From: Piezodorus guildinii
Lineage: Eukaryota > Arthropoda > Insecta > Hemiptera > Pentatomidae
Reading direction: 5' to 3'
DNA: 64,000 nt
Assembly (NCBI GenBank): GCA_023052935.1
Contig: CM041295.1
Location: 16,554,880 to 16,618,879, forward strand
The position numbers and the translations under genes are program-made. A model generated the notes under the pieces. That model saw nothing but the letters and a program-made list of their open reading frames with translations, made no database searches and had not been told where the DNA came from. How positions within the stretch are numbered: position 1 is the stretch's first letter; every line of letters starts with the position of its first letter. Below, piece after piece: positions 54,630 through 64,000 of this stretch.

Positions 54630-55270
54630 ACTTACACATATACAAAATATATAGTAAGGAAAGGTATTGCGATCATGTATACTTTTTAACTCTATTTTTC
54701 AACGGAAATACACGATTTAAGGTTTAAGTGTAGGTGGAAAGTTGAGCTCGAAAACGATAAGTTGTATAAAACTAACATTTCACTTTTTGGGGACGTATAT
54801 GACTATCATGTTACAGCAAATGTATGACTATCATGATACAGCAAATGTTTCAACATCATTGGTGAACCAGATGAGCCACTATATAGTGTGCATTTTGCAC
54901 TTGTTTGCGATTATTTTAAAAACCACACTAACAATGTTGATTAAACTCGCTAAATTGATGTAAAGTTTAATGGATTTTAGATCTTGTAGGTTTTTTTCTG
55001 ATCGAAATAGTCTGACAAAGCTTTAATGCCGTGGTACTCTTTTCATCGATAGTATCTTTAAATCTTCTTTTTTGTAAATTCGAAAAAAATAACTATTTCT
55101 TTAATTACGAACGTTGAAGTTGTTTCTCACATGAAAAGTTGAATAAGATAATCTAAAATAAAAGGTTCCATCAGAACTAAATATGATTGAATATTTCTTC
55201 AAATCTAACGTAATTCAAAAATTCTGAAATTGATTTTAACTATGGTGGTAAGTGACATTCGTGTGTTGTG
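54630..55270 (+). repeat. D dispersed repeat, copy 3
   Basis: ACAAAATATATAGTAAGGAA, GTATTGCGATCATG, TTTTCAACGGAAATACACGA, then CATCATTGGTGAACCAGATG and AGTGTGCATTTTGCACTTGT, in the shared D order. A 22-nt ATGACTATCATG..CAGCAAATGT phrase is duplicated at 54797..54850. Confidence 0.75.
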
Positions 55271-55599
55271 TACACCAGATTTTATGTTATTTACGCTATG
55301 AAGAACATATTTTTATTTTCTGTCATATCATTAGAAAGGGACAGAATTAATGAAATAATTTATTACTATAATTATTTACAATAAGCGTAAAGCTAAACAC
55401 AGAGTTTCAAAGAACGTATTATTGAGAACGCGATATACAATATAAAAAAATTAAAAAAACCTCATGAGAATGTATAATTAAATGCAAAAGGAGATACATA
55501 AACTAGGATAGTTTTTATCGCATGACTATATAGGTTGTACGAAATAATTAAAAGTCTCGCTTAACTGGTTTAATGATCGTTTGATATTTACTCTTTGGC

Positions 55600-55745
55600 T
55601 TGCCAATATATATAAAATATATAGTGTGAGAAAACATGGTGATCGTGACAAATTGCGGATCCGACTTTTTAACGAAAATACACGTTTTAAGGCCAACTGA
55701 GTCCATCGACAAACTCTTTCAAAATTGCACGTGCGTGTTAAATCC
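55600..55745 (+). repeat. D dispersed repeat, short copy
   Basis: CCAATATATATAAAATATAT, GGTGATCGTGACAAATTG, TTTTTAACGAAAATACACGT then TTTAAGGCC and TGAGTCCATCGAC. Only the first D modules are present. Confidence 0.65.
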
Positions 55746-56061
55746 ACCACAAAAATTAGACATAACTAAACCGTAACATAGTTACGAACTTGAATAACTG
55801 TCACTTTTTTTTTTTTTTTTGCTAAAATTGTGTCTGAATTTCCATTTCATTAAACTCCGTGAAGGGCCTACCTAAAAAATTTATAACATTGATTCACACC
55901 TATGTGAAACGTCTTCCTGCAATTTTTCAACCCCTTAATCTTTGTGATAAAGAAGGGAATTTTTTTTCTATTGAAAATCGGTTAATCCATTTAGGGAAAT
56001 GTTTTTTTTTTGTCCCCATAAGGGACTTTCCAATTTGAGATTAAATTGGAAAGTGTAATTA

Positions 56062-56094
<33 letters not shown>

Positions 56095-56188
56095 AATTAC
56101 ACACAACCCTTCAATGAAATAAAGTATCCAAAAATGTAGGTGTGCCAATCCAACACAATAAAAAAAAAAATTTAAAATTCATAAACAA
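55746..56188. other. AT-rich DNA with a (TA)n run
   Basis: TA microsatellite at about 56060..56094; T-runs at 55806..55820 and 56003..56013. GGAAAGTCCC / GGGACTTTCC-type words at 56030..56055 are a short inverted pair. No gene. Confidence 0.5.
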
Positions 56189-56576
56189 TTGAGTCGTTGA
56201 TTTCCAAAAGGTACTAAAGGACATTTTTTACGAAATTGATTTTTTTATATAATTGTATTCTCATCATTTAGTTTTATCTAAATTTTCTATTTGATTTTAC
56301 TAGTGAACTCTCGAGTCCTTAAAAAACGCGATTTAGAAATGCAGTCATTTTTTAAAAGTATTAAATACGCAATAATTTTTGTTCCAAATGATTCTAAAAA
56401 AAAATTATTTCATAACTTTAATATAATGTTATTATTATAGTAAAAATATAATTATAATTTTTAATACAAAAAAGTCCCAAATTAGCTAGTTTAATAATAT
56501 AGTAATGAGAGATTTTCGCGCATCCTGTAAAATTTCCTAGAATGGATATAGTACCTTTTGGAAATCAACGTCTCAA
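56189..56576 (+). mobile_element. MITE E copy 3
   Basis: TTGAGTCGTTGATTTCCAAA AGGTACTAAAGG at the left, and ACCTTTTGGAAATCAACGTC TCAA at the right. 388 bp, same orientation as copy 2. AATT lies outside GAGTCG and CGTCTC on both sides. Confidence 0.87.
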
Positions 56577-57003
56577 TTTTCAATTCACATTTTTGTAGAA
56601 TTTAAAAAAAAAAAAAAAAAAAAATACTACTATATTTATTCTCCGCTATATTTATTTATTTTTTACTCTCTTCTTACTTCCCTCTTATAACGATTAAAGG
56701 CTTAAAAAATTAGGTTATCCTATGTGTGAATCAATGATATTAATTTGGCTCTGATATACGTGAGGTCACATTTTGCATGCTTCTTCCGCTAGACTCTTTC
56801 TTCATCCTAAATATATTTTATCATTATCTAGACCTATCTCACTAAAAAATCACAATAGTTTCTATTTATCTCGTTTTACGCAGTCTAAAGTTCCCATGGA
56901 CAAATTGCTTACAGCTGATACCCGATCTGATATAATTGTGTTATCCGTCAATAATTGCCCAATTACTGCAACCTAAACTCTATCCCATCATTACCATCAT
57001 TAG
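56577..57003. other. AT-rich DNA
   Basis: An A-run at 56606..56624. The 67-residue frame at 56773..56976 has no recognisable domain. Confidence 0.4.
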
Positions 57004-58170
57004 GGCATTCTTTCCTGAAGGTTTATAAGTAAAATACATCGCAATTGAGCTTTTAAATGTGAAAAATATATTTTCTGTAACTAAGTCATAAAAAAATTAT
57101 TCCTGAAATATAAGTAGTAACCCTCACGCGGATTTTATTTTGTTTTATTAATATATTAGGGCATACTTTTGAACTCGTAGAGAAATGAAAGTATTTAGGT
57201 TCAATGATAACAAGAAAAAATGAAATCCACAAAGAAATAAAGGTCCGTTTAAAGGTGGGAAATGCCTGTTATTATTCAGTTGCTAAGTTACTTAGCTCAC
57301 GGCTTCTATCTAAAAACTTAAAGGTTAGAATTTATAAAACTATTATTCTTCCAAGGGTTCTTTAGGGATGTGAAACGTGGCCGCTTACTTTGAGGGATGA
57401 ACAACGGCTTAAGGTTTTCGAAAATAAGGTACTGCGTAAAATATTTGGTCCGAAGAGAGATGAGGGCACTGGGGATTTTAGAAGGTTGCACAACGCGGAG
57501 TTTGTACCCTGTGAATATAATTGAGTTAATAGCATCGCGGAGACTCAAATGGGCGAGTAAAATTGTTGAGCTCGGTGAGGAACGGATTCCGAGAAAGTTG
57601 GTATTCCCTCATCCGACTGGTAGGCGTCCAAAAGGTAGGCCGAAGCGGCGATGGGAGGATTGCGTTAAAGCTGATCTCGGGGGCTTGGGCTTGACCGGCG
57701 AACAATGGACGAGTCTGTGCAGCCGAAGTTTGGTGGTATCGGCATCGAACCTTCGGGTTTGGTAAGCCTATTATTATTATTATAAGTAGTAACATAGAAT
57801 GATATACCGTCGGAATGCGCAAGGTTTTCGAACGGTTAATATGCAATAAAAGAAAAGTTAATGTCAAGTTGTTGTAAGCCCATAAACTTATGAACATACG
57901 TTATTGGAAAAGAGGGAGATTATAATATTTAAAAGTTGCCACCGTCGTACAGGATCGTGCAAGTTACATTCTTCCAATCAGTACTCTAGATTTTAGAAAC
58001 AATATTACGTAACGAATTGTAACTAAGTTGTTAACATAAATGGTAAGTTGTTATAAATCTATAAACTTAATTATTTTAAATTTTATACTACTACATGAAA
58101 ACAAATGTTTCATTGTAAACGAAATGAGATTTATATGGAAATTTAATTAAACTTCTAATATGTAATTCAA
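57000..58170 (+). repeat. Dispersed repeat I, interrupted by an RTE insertion
   Basis: The left part (57000..57121) and right part (57781..58170) are continuous in the inverted copy at 48690..49270. They include TTCCTGAAGGTTTATAAGTA, GATATACCGTCGGAATGCGC, CGTACAGGATCGTGCAAGTT and GAAACAATATTACGTAACGA. Confidence 0.65.
57122..57780 (+). mobile_element. 5'-truncated RTE copy with 13-bp TSD
   Basis: From 57163 it matches the C-terminal third of the element at 10822 (HTFELVEK, YYSVAKLLS, FENKVLRKIFG, PTGRRPKGRPKRRWEDCV, SASNLRVW) and ends in the same GCCTATTATTATTATTA tail. Stops and a short deletion near RNLHP show it is inactive. TATAAGTAGTAAC lies at 57109..57121 and 57781..57793. The 40 bp between 57122 and 57162 do not match the RTE and may be extra bases added at the 5' junction. 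Confidence 0.88.
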
Positions 58171-58317
58171 ATAGCTCCTTTGAAATACAAAGTAGTTATA
58201 AACTGAATAAAATAAAAACTGTTGTTATTCATGTAGTTTTTGAATAAATACATAGCAATGAATTTTTCATTATATGAAAAAATAATATTTCTCGTTATCT
58301 TTAATTATATACAAATA

Positions 58318-59228
58318 CTGAGTTTTTCACATGAAATGTCCATTTTTATAGTTTCTGAAATTCATAAAGGTCTCTGCTGTTTTCTTCCGAATATTTACAT
58401 ATTTAAAGTAAACAGTTAGTAATCCTCTACCTTTGTATTATAAACATTAGCTTCCCAATCAATTACCCACTTTTTAGTATACCTCCAAATATGAACATTA
58501 AACACGCGATTTTCGAGTAATATTTTTGTACGAGTTTAAACTCAGCCATTCAGCAGCTGAGGCCGCTAGAAATATTTGCAAGGCGTTTGGGAAAGGGTGT
58601 GTTAATGAACGGACCATTCGCCGTTGGTTTGCTAAGTTTTCAGCAGGAAATACCGACTTGGAAAACTTGCCCCGAGCAAGACCTCCACCCGTAATAGACA
58701 ACGATGTCCTCAAACATACAGTAGAAGGAAACCCCTACCAAACAGTTAAAGGACTCTCAGCACAACTAAATGCAAGTGCATCTACCGTTTCCAGACATTT
58801 AAATTGTATTGGGAAAGTAAAAAAGCTCGATACATGGGTACCTCATGATCTCACTGAGCGGCAGCAAGACCCCATGTTTCAAAACATGTTGTGCAAAAAT
58901 TGAAAGAACTGGGCTACGAAGTTCTTCCGCACCCACCATATTCCCCCGGCTTGTCTCCAACAGATTACCATCTGTTCAGGAATTTAGAGAACTTCGTCAA
59001 AGGGAAACTTTTTAAAAATGATGATCAAGTGAAAAGTGCGTTTTCAGATTTTGTTTCACTTTTGAGCTCAGAGTTTTTCAGTTCGGTGACAAAAAATTGG
59101 TGTCACGTTCAGAAAAATGTGTAGAAAAAGAAGGTAAATACTTCGAATAAAATTATCTTGTTTTCATATCGTATTTTTAATAAAAATCCTTTAACTTGAA
59201 AACGGACATTTCATGTGACACAACCCAA
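58318..59228 (+). mobile_element. mariner element, internally deleted, with TIRs and TA target
   Basis: The left end (CTGAGTTTTTCACATGAAAT GTCC) and right end (GGACATTTCATGTGACACAA CCCAA) are inverted repeats, flanked by TA at 58316..58317 and 59229..59230. The length is 911 bp against about 1.3 kb for full mariners. It contains the two transposase pieces annotated separately. Confidence 0.87.
58526..59124 (+). pseudogene. mariner transposase, deleted across the catalytic core
   Basis: The N-terminal part reads YEFKLSHSAAEAARNICKAF, NERTIRRWFAKFSAGNTDLE, ASTVSRHLNCIGKVKKLDTW and VPHDLTERQ: the paired helix-turn-helix DNA-binding domain and WVPHELTE linker of mariner transposases. At about 58865 the sequence jumps to RPHVSKH...LKELGYEVLPHPPYSPGL and SPTDYHLFRNLENFVKGKLF (other frame, 58891..59124). 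The deletion removed the first two catalytic Asp residues; only the third (SPTD, DD34D type) remains. It cannot catalyse transposition but could bind ends if expressed. Confidence 0.88.
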
Positions 59229-59479
59229 TAACAAAATAAACTTAACTAATTTTGATTTATGTTTTTCATGTCTGCCGATGATTAAATATTATAACGAATA
59301 GACGTAATAAAATAAACATATTTTCTTGCTAATTGAACTTTTCGTTACGATAAACTGAAACTCCCAAAGCGATACCCAGAAATGTTTTCAACATAGATGA
59401 CAGATCATTCAAATTTCACCCGTGGGAAGAAGAGGTGGGTCCGCTAATATCTAAAAAAGTGGGTTATCAAAATAAAGTA
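59229..59479. other. AT-rich spacer
   Basis: Nothing recognised. Confidence 0.5.
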
Positions 59480-60175
59480 GAACAAACTCTATCAAGTAAC
59501 TTTTACCCTTCGTGTTAAGCTTTTGGCTTCCTGCCCTACAGTTTCATTTAATAATACACCGCTTTTACCTGTTGAAAAGATCCCGAATGAAAACCTTGAA
59601 CTATATATTCACGAACTTGGAATTTTGAACTGAATAAAAACATCCCCCTGTTTTGGTCTACTTCAACACTTACTGGACAAACACTAAAACCTTTCACCGA
59701 ACTACACACGTTCATTTACATGACTATCATACGTGACTATACATGACTATCATACTTGCATCAATTTGTACTTGCGGATTTGATACACGGGACCCTGCTA
59801 AACTATCGACTTCTCTTATTCAATCCTTGCAATCTGAAATTCTTCGTAATATCCTCAATGCTGCTTACTTCGTCTTAAAATAAACTTATCCCACAACGAC
59901 CTTGATGTTCCTTTGTTGCTTATTAGGCACGGACCAAGCATAATTCTTTTTACACTTTAACACACAAGTTTTAATCCTTGCTTCCTTTCCGATTCCTGAC
60001 AATCCTCCGAGGCGTCTGAAAAGTATATTGCCGCGTTACCTTCTGGCTTAGAATATCTACTGGAGCTCAGCCAATGGTAGTTTCTGTACATACGGGTTTC
60101 ATGTCTTCTCTTTTTTAACATATTTACTTTTTGTGTAATACATTACAGTTGTAAAGTTCAGTAAAGAATAAAATA
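59480..60175 (+). mobile_element. JA-like 3' fragment, strongly diverged
   Basis: CTTCCTGCCCTACAGTTTCA matches the SCPTVSF start seen at 966. Later QSLQSEILRNILNAAYFV-like, DLDVPLL-like and RRLKSILPRYLL-like stretches and a 3' UTR (ACATTACAGTTGTAAAGTTC, AATAAAATAAAA) follow. Many stops and indels, one of the oldest JA copies here. Confidence 0.7.
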
Positions 60176-60503
60176 AAAATTCATAAAGAGTATTCTCATA
60201 AAAACATTAAGGTCTATTATTTTCTAATAGGATGGACCTCTTTCCTATCGTATGTAAGGAACCATTATTTCATTTTAACTCGATCTGAAGTTGCTCAAAT
60301 GCCTTCCATGAATACAATCGGATTTGATAAATTATTATTTTCGAAAAAGATAAAAGGATTGTATTGCCAAATAAACTCAAAATATACGTTTCTCTTTTTG
60401 TGGTCAAATTTTAACAAAAAAAACAACATATTTTTATGATGGAGTTATAGTTGATCATTTAAAATATATGATGGAGGAGTTTTTTGAAGGTGCAATCATT
60501 CAG
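60176..60503. other. AT-rich spacer
   Basis: Nothing recognised. Confidence 0.5.
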
Positions 60504-61126
60504 AAAACACACTAATAAGATAAACTTACTTTATTGGGAACCGACGTATCGGCCTTCATTACGGGCCTTCTCCAGGGCTAAGAAAAACTAGATAACCAAT
60601 ACAACTTAAAGAATAATAATAATAAGTTAAATACAATAATAAGATGACAATAATGAAATATTGGAACAGATATTAATATAAAATTGATATGAAAATGAAG
60701 ATTATAATGAGAAAATAACCAACTAATTAAAGCTATATATGGAACTAGTACATTTCAATTCATAACAATTACACTAAGAAGTAAGTTGATGTTATGAATT
60801 TAAATATACTAGTTCCATATATTATAAATATCTCCATATATACATTATTATTTCCATAATTTCTTCTTTTTTTTCTAAATTCTCTCTTTCTTTACTAATT
60901 ACCTCCATAACTTTAAATACTTAGCTATTTTCTAATTATAATCTTCAAATATTTTATATTAATGTTTCCATATTCCCTTACTCTTATCATATTATTGGAC
61001 TTGAAATTTTTTTTTTGATAAATGTATTGGTTGTTATCTTGCTTATTAGAGCCCTTGCGAAGGCCAACAATGTAGGCCGAAAACTCGGCACACAAAAAAA
61101 TAAGTTTATCTTATTGGTGTATTTTT
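60504..61126. mobile_element. Large foldback with Penelope-type hammerhead-like ends
   Basis: The outer arms are inverted: CTAATAAGATAAACTTACTT at the left, AAGTTTATCTTATTGGTG at the right. Just inside each lies a hammerhead-like unit. On the left arm (minus strand) it is CTGGAGAAGGCC, a loop, then GGCCGATACGTCGG. On the right arm (plus strand) it is CTTGCGAAGGCC, a loop, then GGCCGAAAACTCGG. The palindrome continues to the centre (ATGGAACTAGTA..AATTCATAAC / GTTATGAATT..ACTAGTTCCAT, about 60740..60830). About 620 bp, no ORF. Confidence 0.7.
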
Positions 61127-61529
61127 ATTAATTACTGGACCTACCAACTAACCAACCTCCATATCAAACCCCCAAACCAACGTCTATATCATATATTACG
61201 TTTCATCTTAAACATTACAGAATATCATATTTTATTAAAAAATAAGTAAAGGTATATTAGAAAAAGCAATTTTAAAAATACGGCCTTTGGGCCCTGCCAT
61301 ACTATTACAATGTGAATAAAATCTACATTTTTTTAAAGCTCATTGTATTATGCATCAATATAGCGAGTTTAAAGTTCACCTTCCTTTTTCTTAACCGATC
61401 CCCAAAAATTCAAAATAAGCTAATGAATGAAATCACATACTTAATTTTTTTTTCTTCAACTACAAATATGGAAAGAATCCGTAAAAATCTGTTAACGTTA
61501 GATTAATTATTAGGGAATTATGTTTGGAA

Positions 61530-61620
61530 GTGGCGAAGCAAGTTGATAAAATACTAGTCTACTGTTCGAAACTCGACTGTGATAGAATTATTATTTATAC
61601 TGTTTTTTCATCCATAAAGA
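61530..61620 (+). mobile_element. S1 SINE, degraded copy
   Basis: GGAAGTGGCGAAGC..., ACTAGTCTACTGTTCGAAAC, then GACTGTGATAGAATTATT, matching the S1 head and the GGCAGAATTATT start of its body. Confidence 0.5.
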
Positions 61621-61639
61621 CTAGTTGTGCCACAGAAAG

Positions 61640-61765
61640 GGTTGCTCAACAACCGAAATAAAAAAACAAATAATTCTGCCACAGTCAGGATTTGAACCTA
61701 GGGCCCAGAAAACAGTAGACTACTCTTTCTAACTTCTCTAAACTTCACCACTCCAGATTTTAAAA
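61640..61765 (-). mobile_element. S1 SINE, inverted copy
   Basis: The minus strand reads TCTGGAGTGGTGAAGTTTAG (degraded A-box region), AGTAGTCTACTGTTTTCTGG, GGTTCAAATCC (a clean B-box), TGTGGCAGAATTATTTG and a T-run. It lies tail-to-tail with the copy at 61530..61620. Confidence 0.65.
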
Positions 61766-61769
61766 TTCT

Positions 61770-62560
61770 AGAATATAAAGTTGGAATATATATGACTAAG
61801 TACACTGAGTCCAAATGGCCAAGTCCCTCAAAAAGTGTGGTAAGTTTAGCTCAAAAACGATGATTTGTATAAAACTGAAATTTCACATTTTAAAGCGTAT
61901 ATGCTATGCTTAAGATATTACAGCAACTTTTTCATCATAATCGGTTGACCAGAATAGCCACTTTATACCTCGAATTTTGCACATTTTTACGATTTTCTGC
62001 ACAGTTCTGATGATTTTGATTTAACTTACTATAGCGTTTTAAATTGAATAAGCATAAAGAACTTGTAGGTTTTATTCTGATTGAAATAGTCTAGCAGGAA
62101 ATGTAATTTTATTCCTTTTAAGTAGCTTAATTTTGTTGATCAATAATTAGACATATCATCTTATTCCAATTGATAAAAATGGGCTAAATATACAAAACTG
62201 AAAGAATCTGATAAACAACTAAAGGAGAAAAGAGCAACTTTTTTTTCCCGAGCATAATATTATTATTATAGATGTATAATATTCCGTTGAAAAGCTGAAG
62301 ATTAAAAAAAAAATGTTGTCCTATATACTAATTGGTGGAAGTTATTGTTAAATGATTAATCGGGCATAAGATTATGTGATTATTGTACATACAAATTTTA
62401 TATTGTTATATTATTTAATCTAAAACATATATTTCCAACAAAATAATATAATTATTTTAAGAATTTTCAAGACCGTGGTTATTTAATGATTCTTTATTGT
62501 TAATGAACAATCAACCGAGGTAAATGAAAATCGTGTGTTGCCCGAACCAGATTTTTTTCT
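61770..62560 (+). repeat. D dispersed repeat, copy 4
   Basis: It starts within the D order (CTGAGTCCAAATGGCCAAGT), then AACTTTTTCATCATAATCGG, GACCAGAATAGCCACTTTAT, GCACATTTTTACGATTTTCT, and at 62265 the module TAGATGTATAATATTCCGTT. It ends with TGAAAATCGTGTGTTGCCCG like the ATAGTCATGTGTTTTGCGC-type end at 16315. Confidence 0.75.
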
Positions 62561-62739
62561 TCAGTAAACTCTATAAAATTAATTAATAATAATAAAAAAA
62601 AAATATATTATTATATCGGTTGAAGAGTTATTAAAATTTATAATCCCTGTACCTCAGGTCAATAATCTGAATGTTTTTTTTTTTACCTTTTCTAGCCGAG
62701 AATAAAACACAAATAACTTTACCCTTTACCATTCTTCAC

Positions 62740-63300
62740 AATGTTTTTTACTTTCCCTTGCTTATATATGAAATATATAGTAAGTTACAGTATTGCGATC
62801 GCTAAAATTTTCGAATTCCAGTTTTCAACGGAAATACATTTTTTAAGGTCTCCTGAGTCCCAATGACCAAGTCCCGAAAAAAAGGCGTTTGGGTGGTAAG
62901 TCTAGCAAAAAATATAAGCCGTACGAAACTCAAATTTCATGTTAAAGACAACTATCCGCCCAAGATGTTACAGCAACTTTTTCATCAAAATTGTCTAACT
63001 AGGAGAGCTACTTTATATCATGCATTTTGCACCTTTTTATGATTTTCTCATAAACGGTATTAACGATTTTGATTAAACTCGCTACATCAATGTAAAATTT
63101 AATGGAATTTAATATGGCGTAGGTTTCATCCTGATTGAAATAGTCTGACAGGACTTAAATTCCGATATTTTAGGTTGTCTTCCTCTGAAGTACCTTTAAT
63201 TTTGTAGATTTCAAACAATTTAGCACATCGTCTTATTTGCATTAATAAATGACTTCTAAATATTAAGTTTGAGCGAATTTGATAAACAACTAAAGAAGAA
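62740..63300 (+). repeat. D dispersed repeat, copy 5 (best preserved)
   Basis: TTGCTTATATATGAAATATA, AGTATTGCGATCGCTAAAAT, TTTTCAACGGAAATACATTT, GAGTCCCAATGACCAAGTCC, AACTTTTTCATCAAAATTGT, ATGCATTTTGCACCTTTTTA, TTAACGATTTTGATTAAACT. It is directly downstream of copy 4 in the same orientation. Confidence 0.78.
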
Positions 63301-63938
63301 ATAAATCAAATACAAATTAATTAATATCATATATCATTTCTACTGTATTATATACCTTGTACCTACTATTGTATTATTGGCTGGAGGAGAGATTGGTGGA
63401 AGTCATCAAGAAACATACAAGTCCGTGTTTTTTGTTAAAAAATGTAAGCCTATTCGTTGATCAATGGAAATCAATACTAATGGATTACAATAAGTATTGG
63501 CCGGAAAATTTATTCCGCTCCCTTCGGGTAGGATGTATTCAACCGTTGTAGCGAATTTACGAGAGCAACATTAGTCTTTTCGGGTTATGTCAGCCTCTAG
63601 CGGGCTGGACGATACCAATCTGGAATGGACATGGACCTTGGCTCCAGTCTCCAGGCATTAATCATTCATAGTTGTTCCTTAATTAAGTCAAACTTTTTCT
63701 ACGCTTTCATTCATCCGTTCGTGATTGCTCTTGGGCTAACGTTTCTGTGAACAGTATTTTTATTGATTTAAATAATACTATAATATGTCTCTTGTGGTTT
63801 ATATATATATATATATATATATTTGGCAAGTGGTTTATATGTTTACGTTCTTACTTATCACAACTCAATAGATTTATAGTTCAGATGTATATATATATAT
63901 ATAATCCTTCCCGCCTGCTTCATAATTAGTAACAACTA
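63301..63938. other. Unassigned sequence with TA runs
   Basis: A less AT-rich stretch (63500..63680) has no recognisable ORF. (TA)n at about 63800..63822. The 64-residue frame at 63357..63551 has no known domain. Confidence 0.4.
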
Positions 63939-64000
63939 TTGGGTTGATGCAAAATTAATGCAGGTTTTTAGTAGGTATTGTAAATACGCCATATCTTTAC
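63939..64000 (+). mobile_element. mariner-type 5' terminal inverted repeat, cut by the window end
   Basis: TTGGGTTGATGCAAAATTAA TGCAGGTTTTTAG follows a TA (63937..63938). It closely resembles the TTAGGTTG(G/A)TGCAAAAGTAAT-type ends of mariner elements. The rest of the element lies beyond the window. Confidence 0.75.

Noticed and set aside
63357..63551. 64-residue plus-strand frame
   Set aside because: No recognisable domain and no splice-site context; left as unassigned.

Overview
This window is arthropod-type nuclear DNA, most likely from an insect. It is strongly AT-rich, full of (TA)n and poly(A/T) tracts, and almost entirely made of transposable-element (TE) sequence. It carries no rRNA, CRISPR array or bacterial gene structure. 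The only recognisable host coding sequence is one 184-nt exon at 8460..8643 (+), with good splice sites. It encodes a YDCGGG / TYTVPFFG Cache-type segment like that of GPR158-type class C receptors. The surrounding DNA therefore looks like intron or intergenic DNA loaded with TEs.

The dominant content is non-LTR retrotransposons. A Jockey-like family (called JB here) has one copy with both ORFs open (25735..~30318, +). A nested pair lies on the minus strand: an outer copy at 37968..47578 is split by an inner copy at 39762..44600. The inner insertion is flanked by a 12-bp target-site duplication (TSD), and the outer one by a candidate 11-bp TSD. A TSD-flanked 3'-UTR-only JB copy lies at 34687..34899, and a truncated copy whose 3' UTR has become a minisatellite lies at 22628..23760. 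A second related family (JA) is present only as about ten truncated, often internally deleted 3' pieces. An RTE-like element at 10822..13998 (+) is full length, with a 14-bp TSD and one frameshift; a 5'-truncated relative lies at 57122..57780. Further degraded RTE-like, CR1/Jockey-like and RNase H-bearing (I/R1-type) pieces are scattered between these.

Other elements are a Penelope-like GIY-YIG remnant (2340..3110) and two foldback elements with hammerhead-ribozyme-like cores, as in Penelope terminal repeats (24805..25171 and 60504..61126). There are also two SINE families with tRNA-like heads, a MITE with three copies (two of them forming a head-to-head hairpin around an endonuclease remnant), a 765-bp TIR element, a deleted mariner (58318..59228), an older mariner fragment (52400..52990), and a mariner-type terminal repeat that runs off the window end (63939..64000). 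A dispersed non-coding repeat of unknown class (called D here) occurs at least eight times.

Layout: 1-8 kb JA fragments, PLE, SINE, D repeat; 8-9 kb host exon; 9-14 kb JC, TIR element, RTE; 14-25 kb degraded repeats; 25.7-30.3 kb intact Jockey; 30-37 kb RNase H pieces, MITE pair, JA; 38-47.6 kb nested Jockeys; 48-64 kb old repeats, JA pieces, mariners, foldback, D repeats. The apparent 'system' is TE biology: insertion within insertion, foldbacks and minisatellite birth. I found no clearly new host system.
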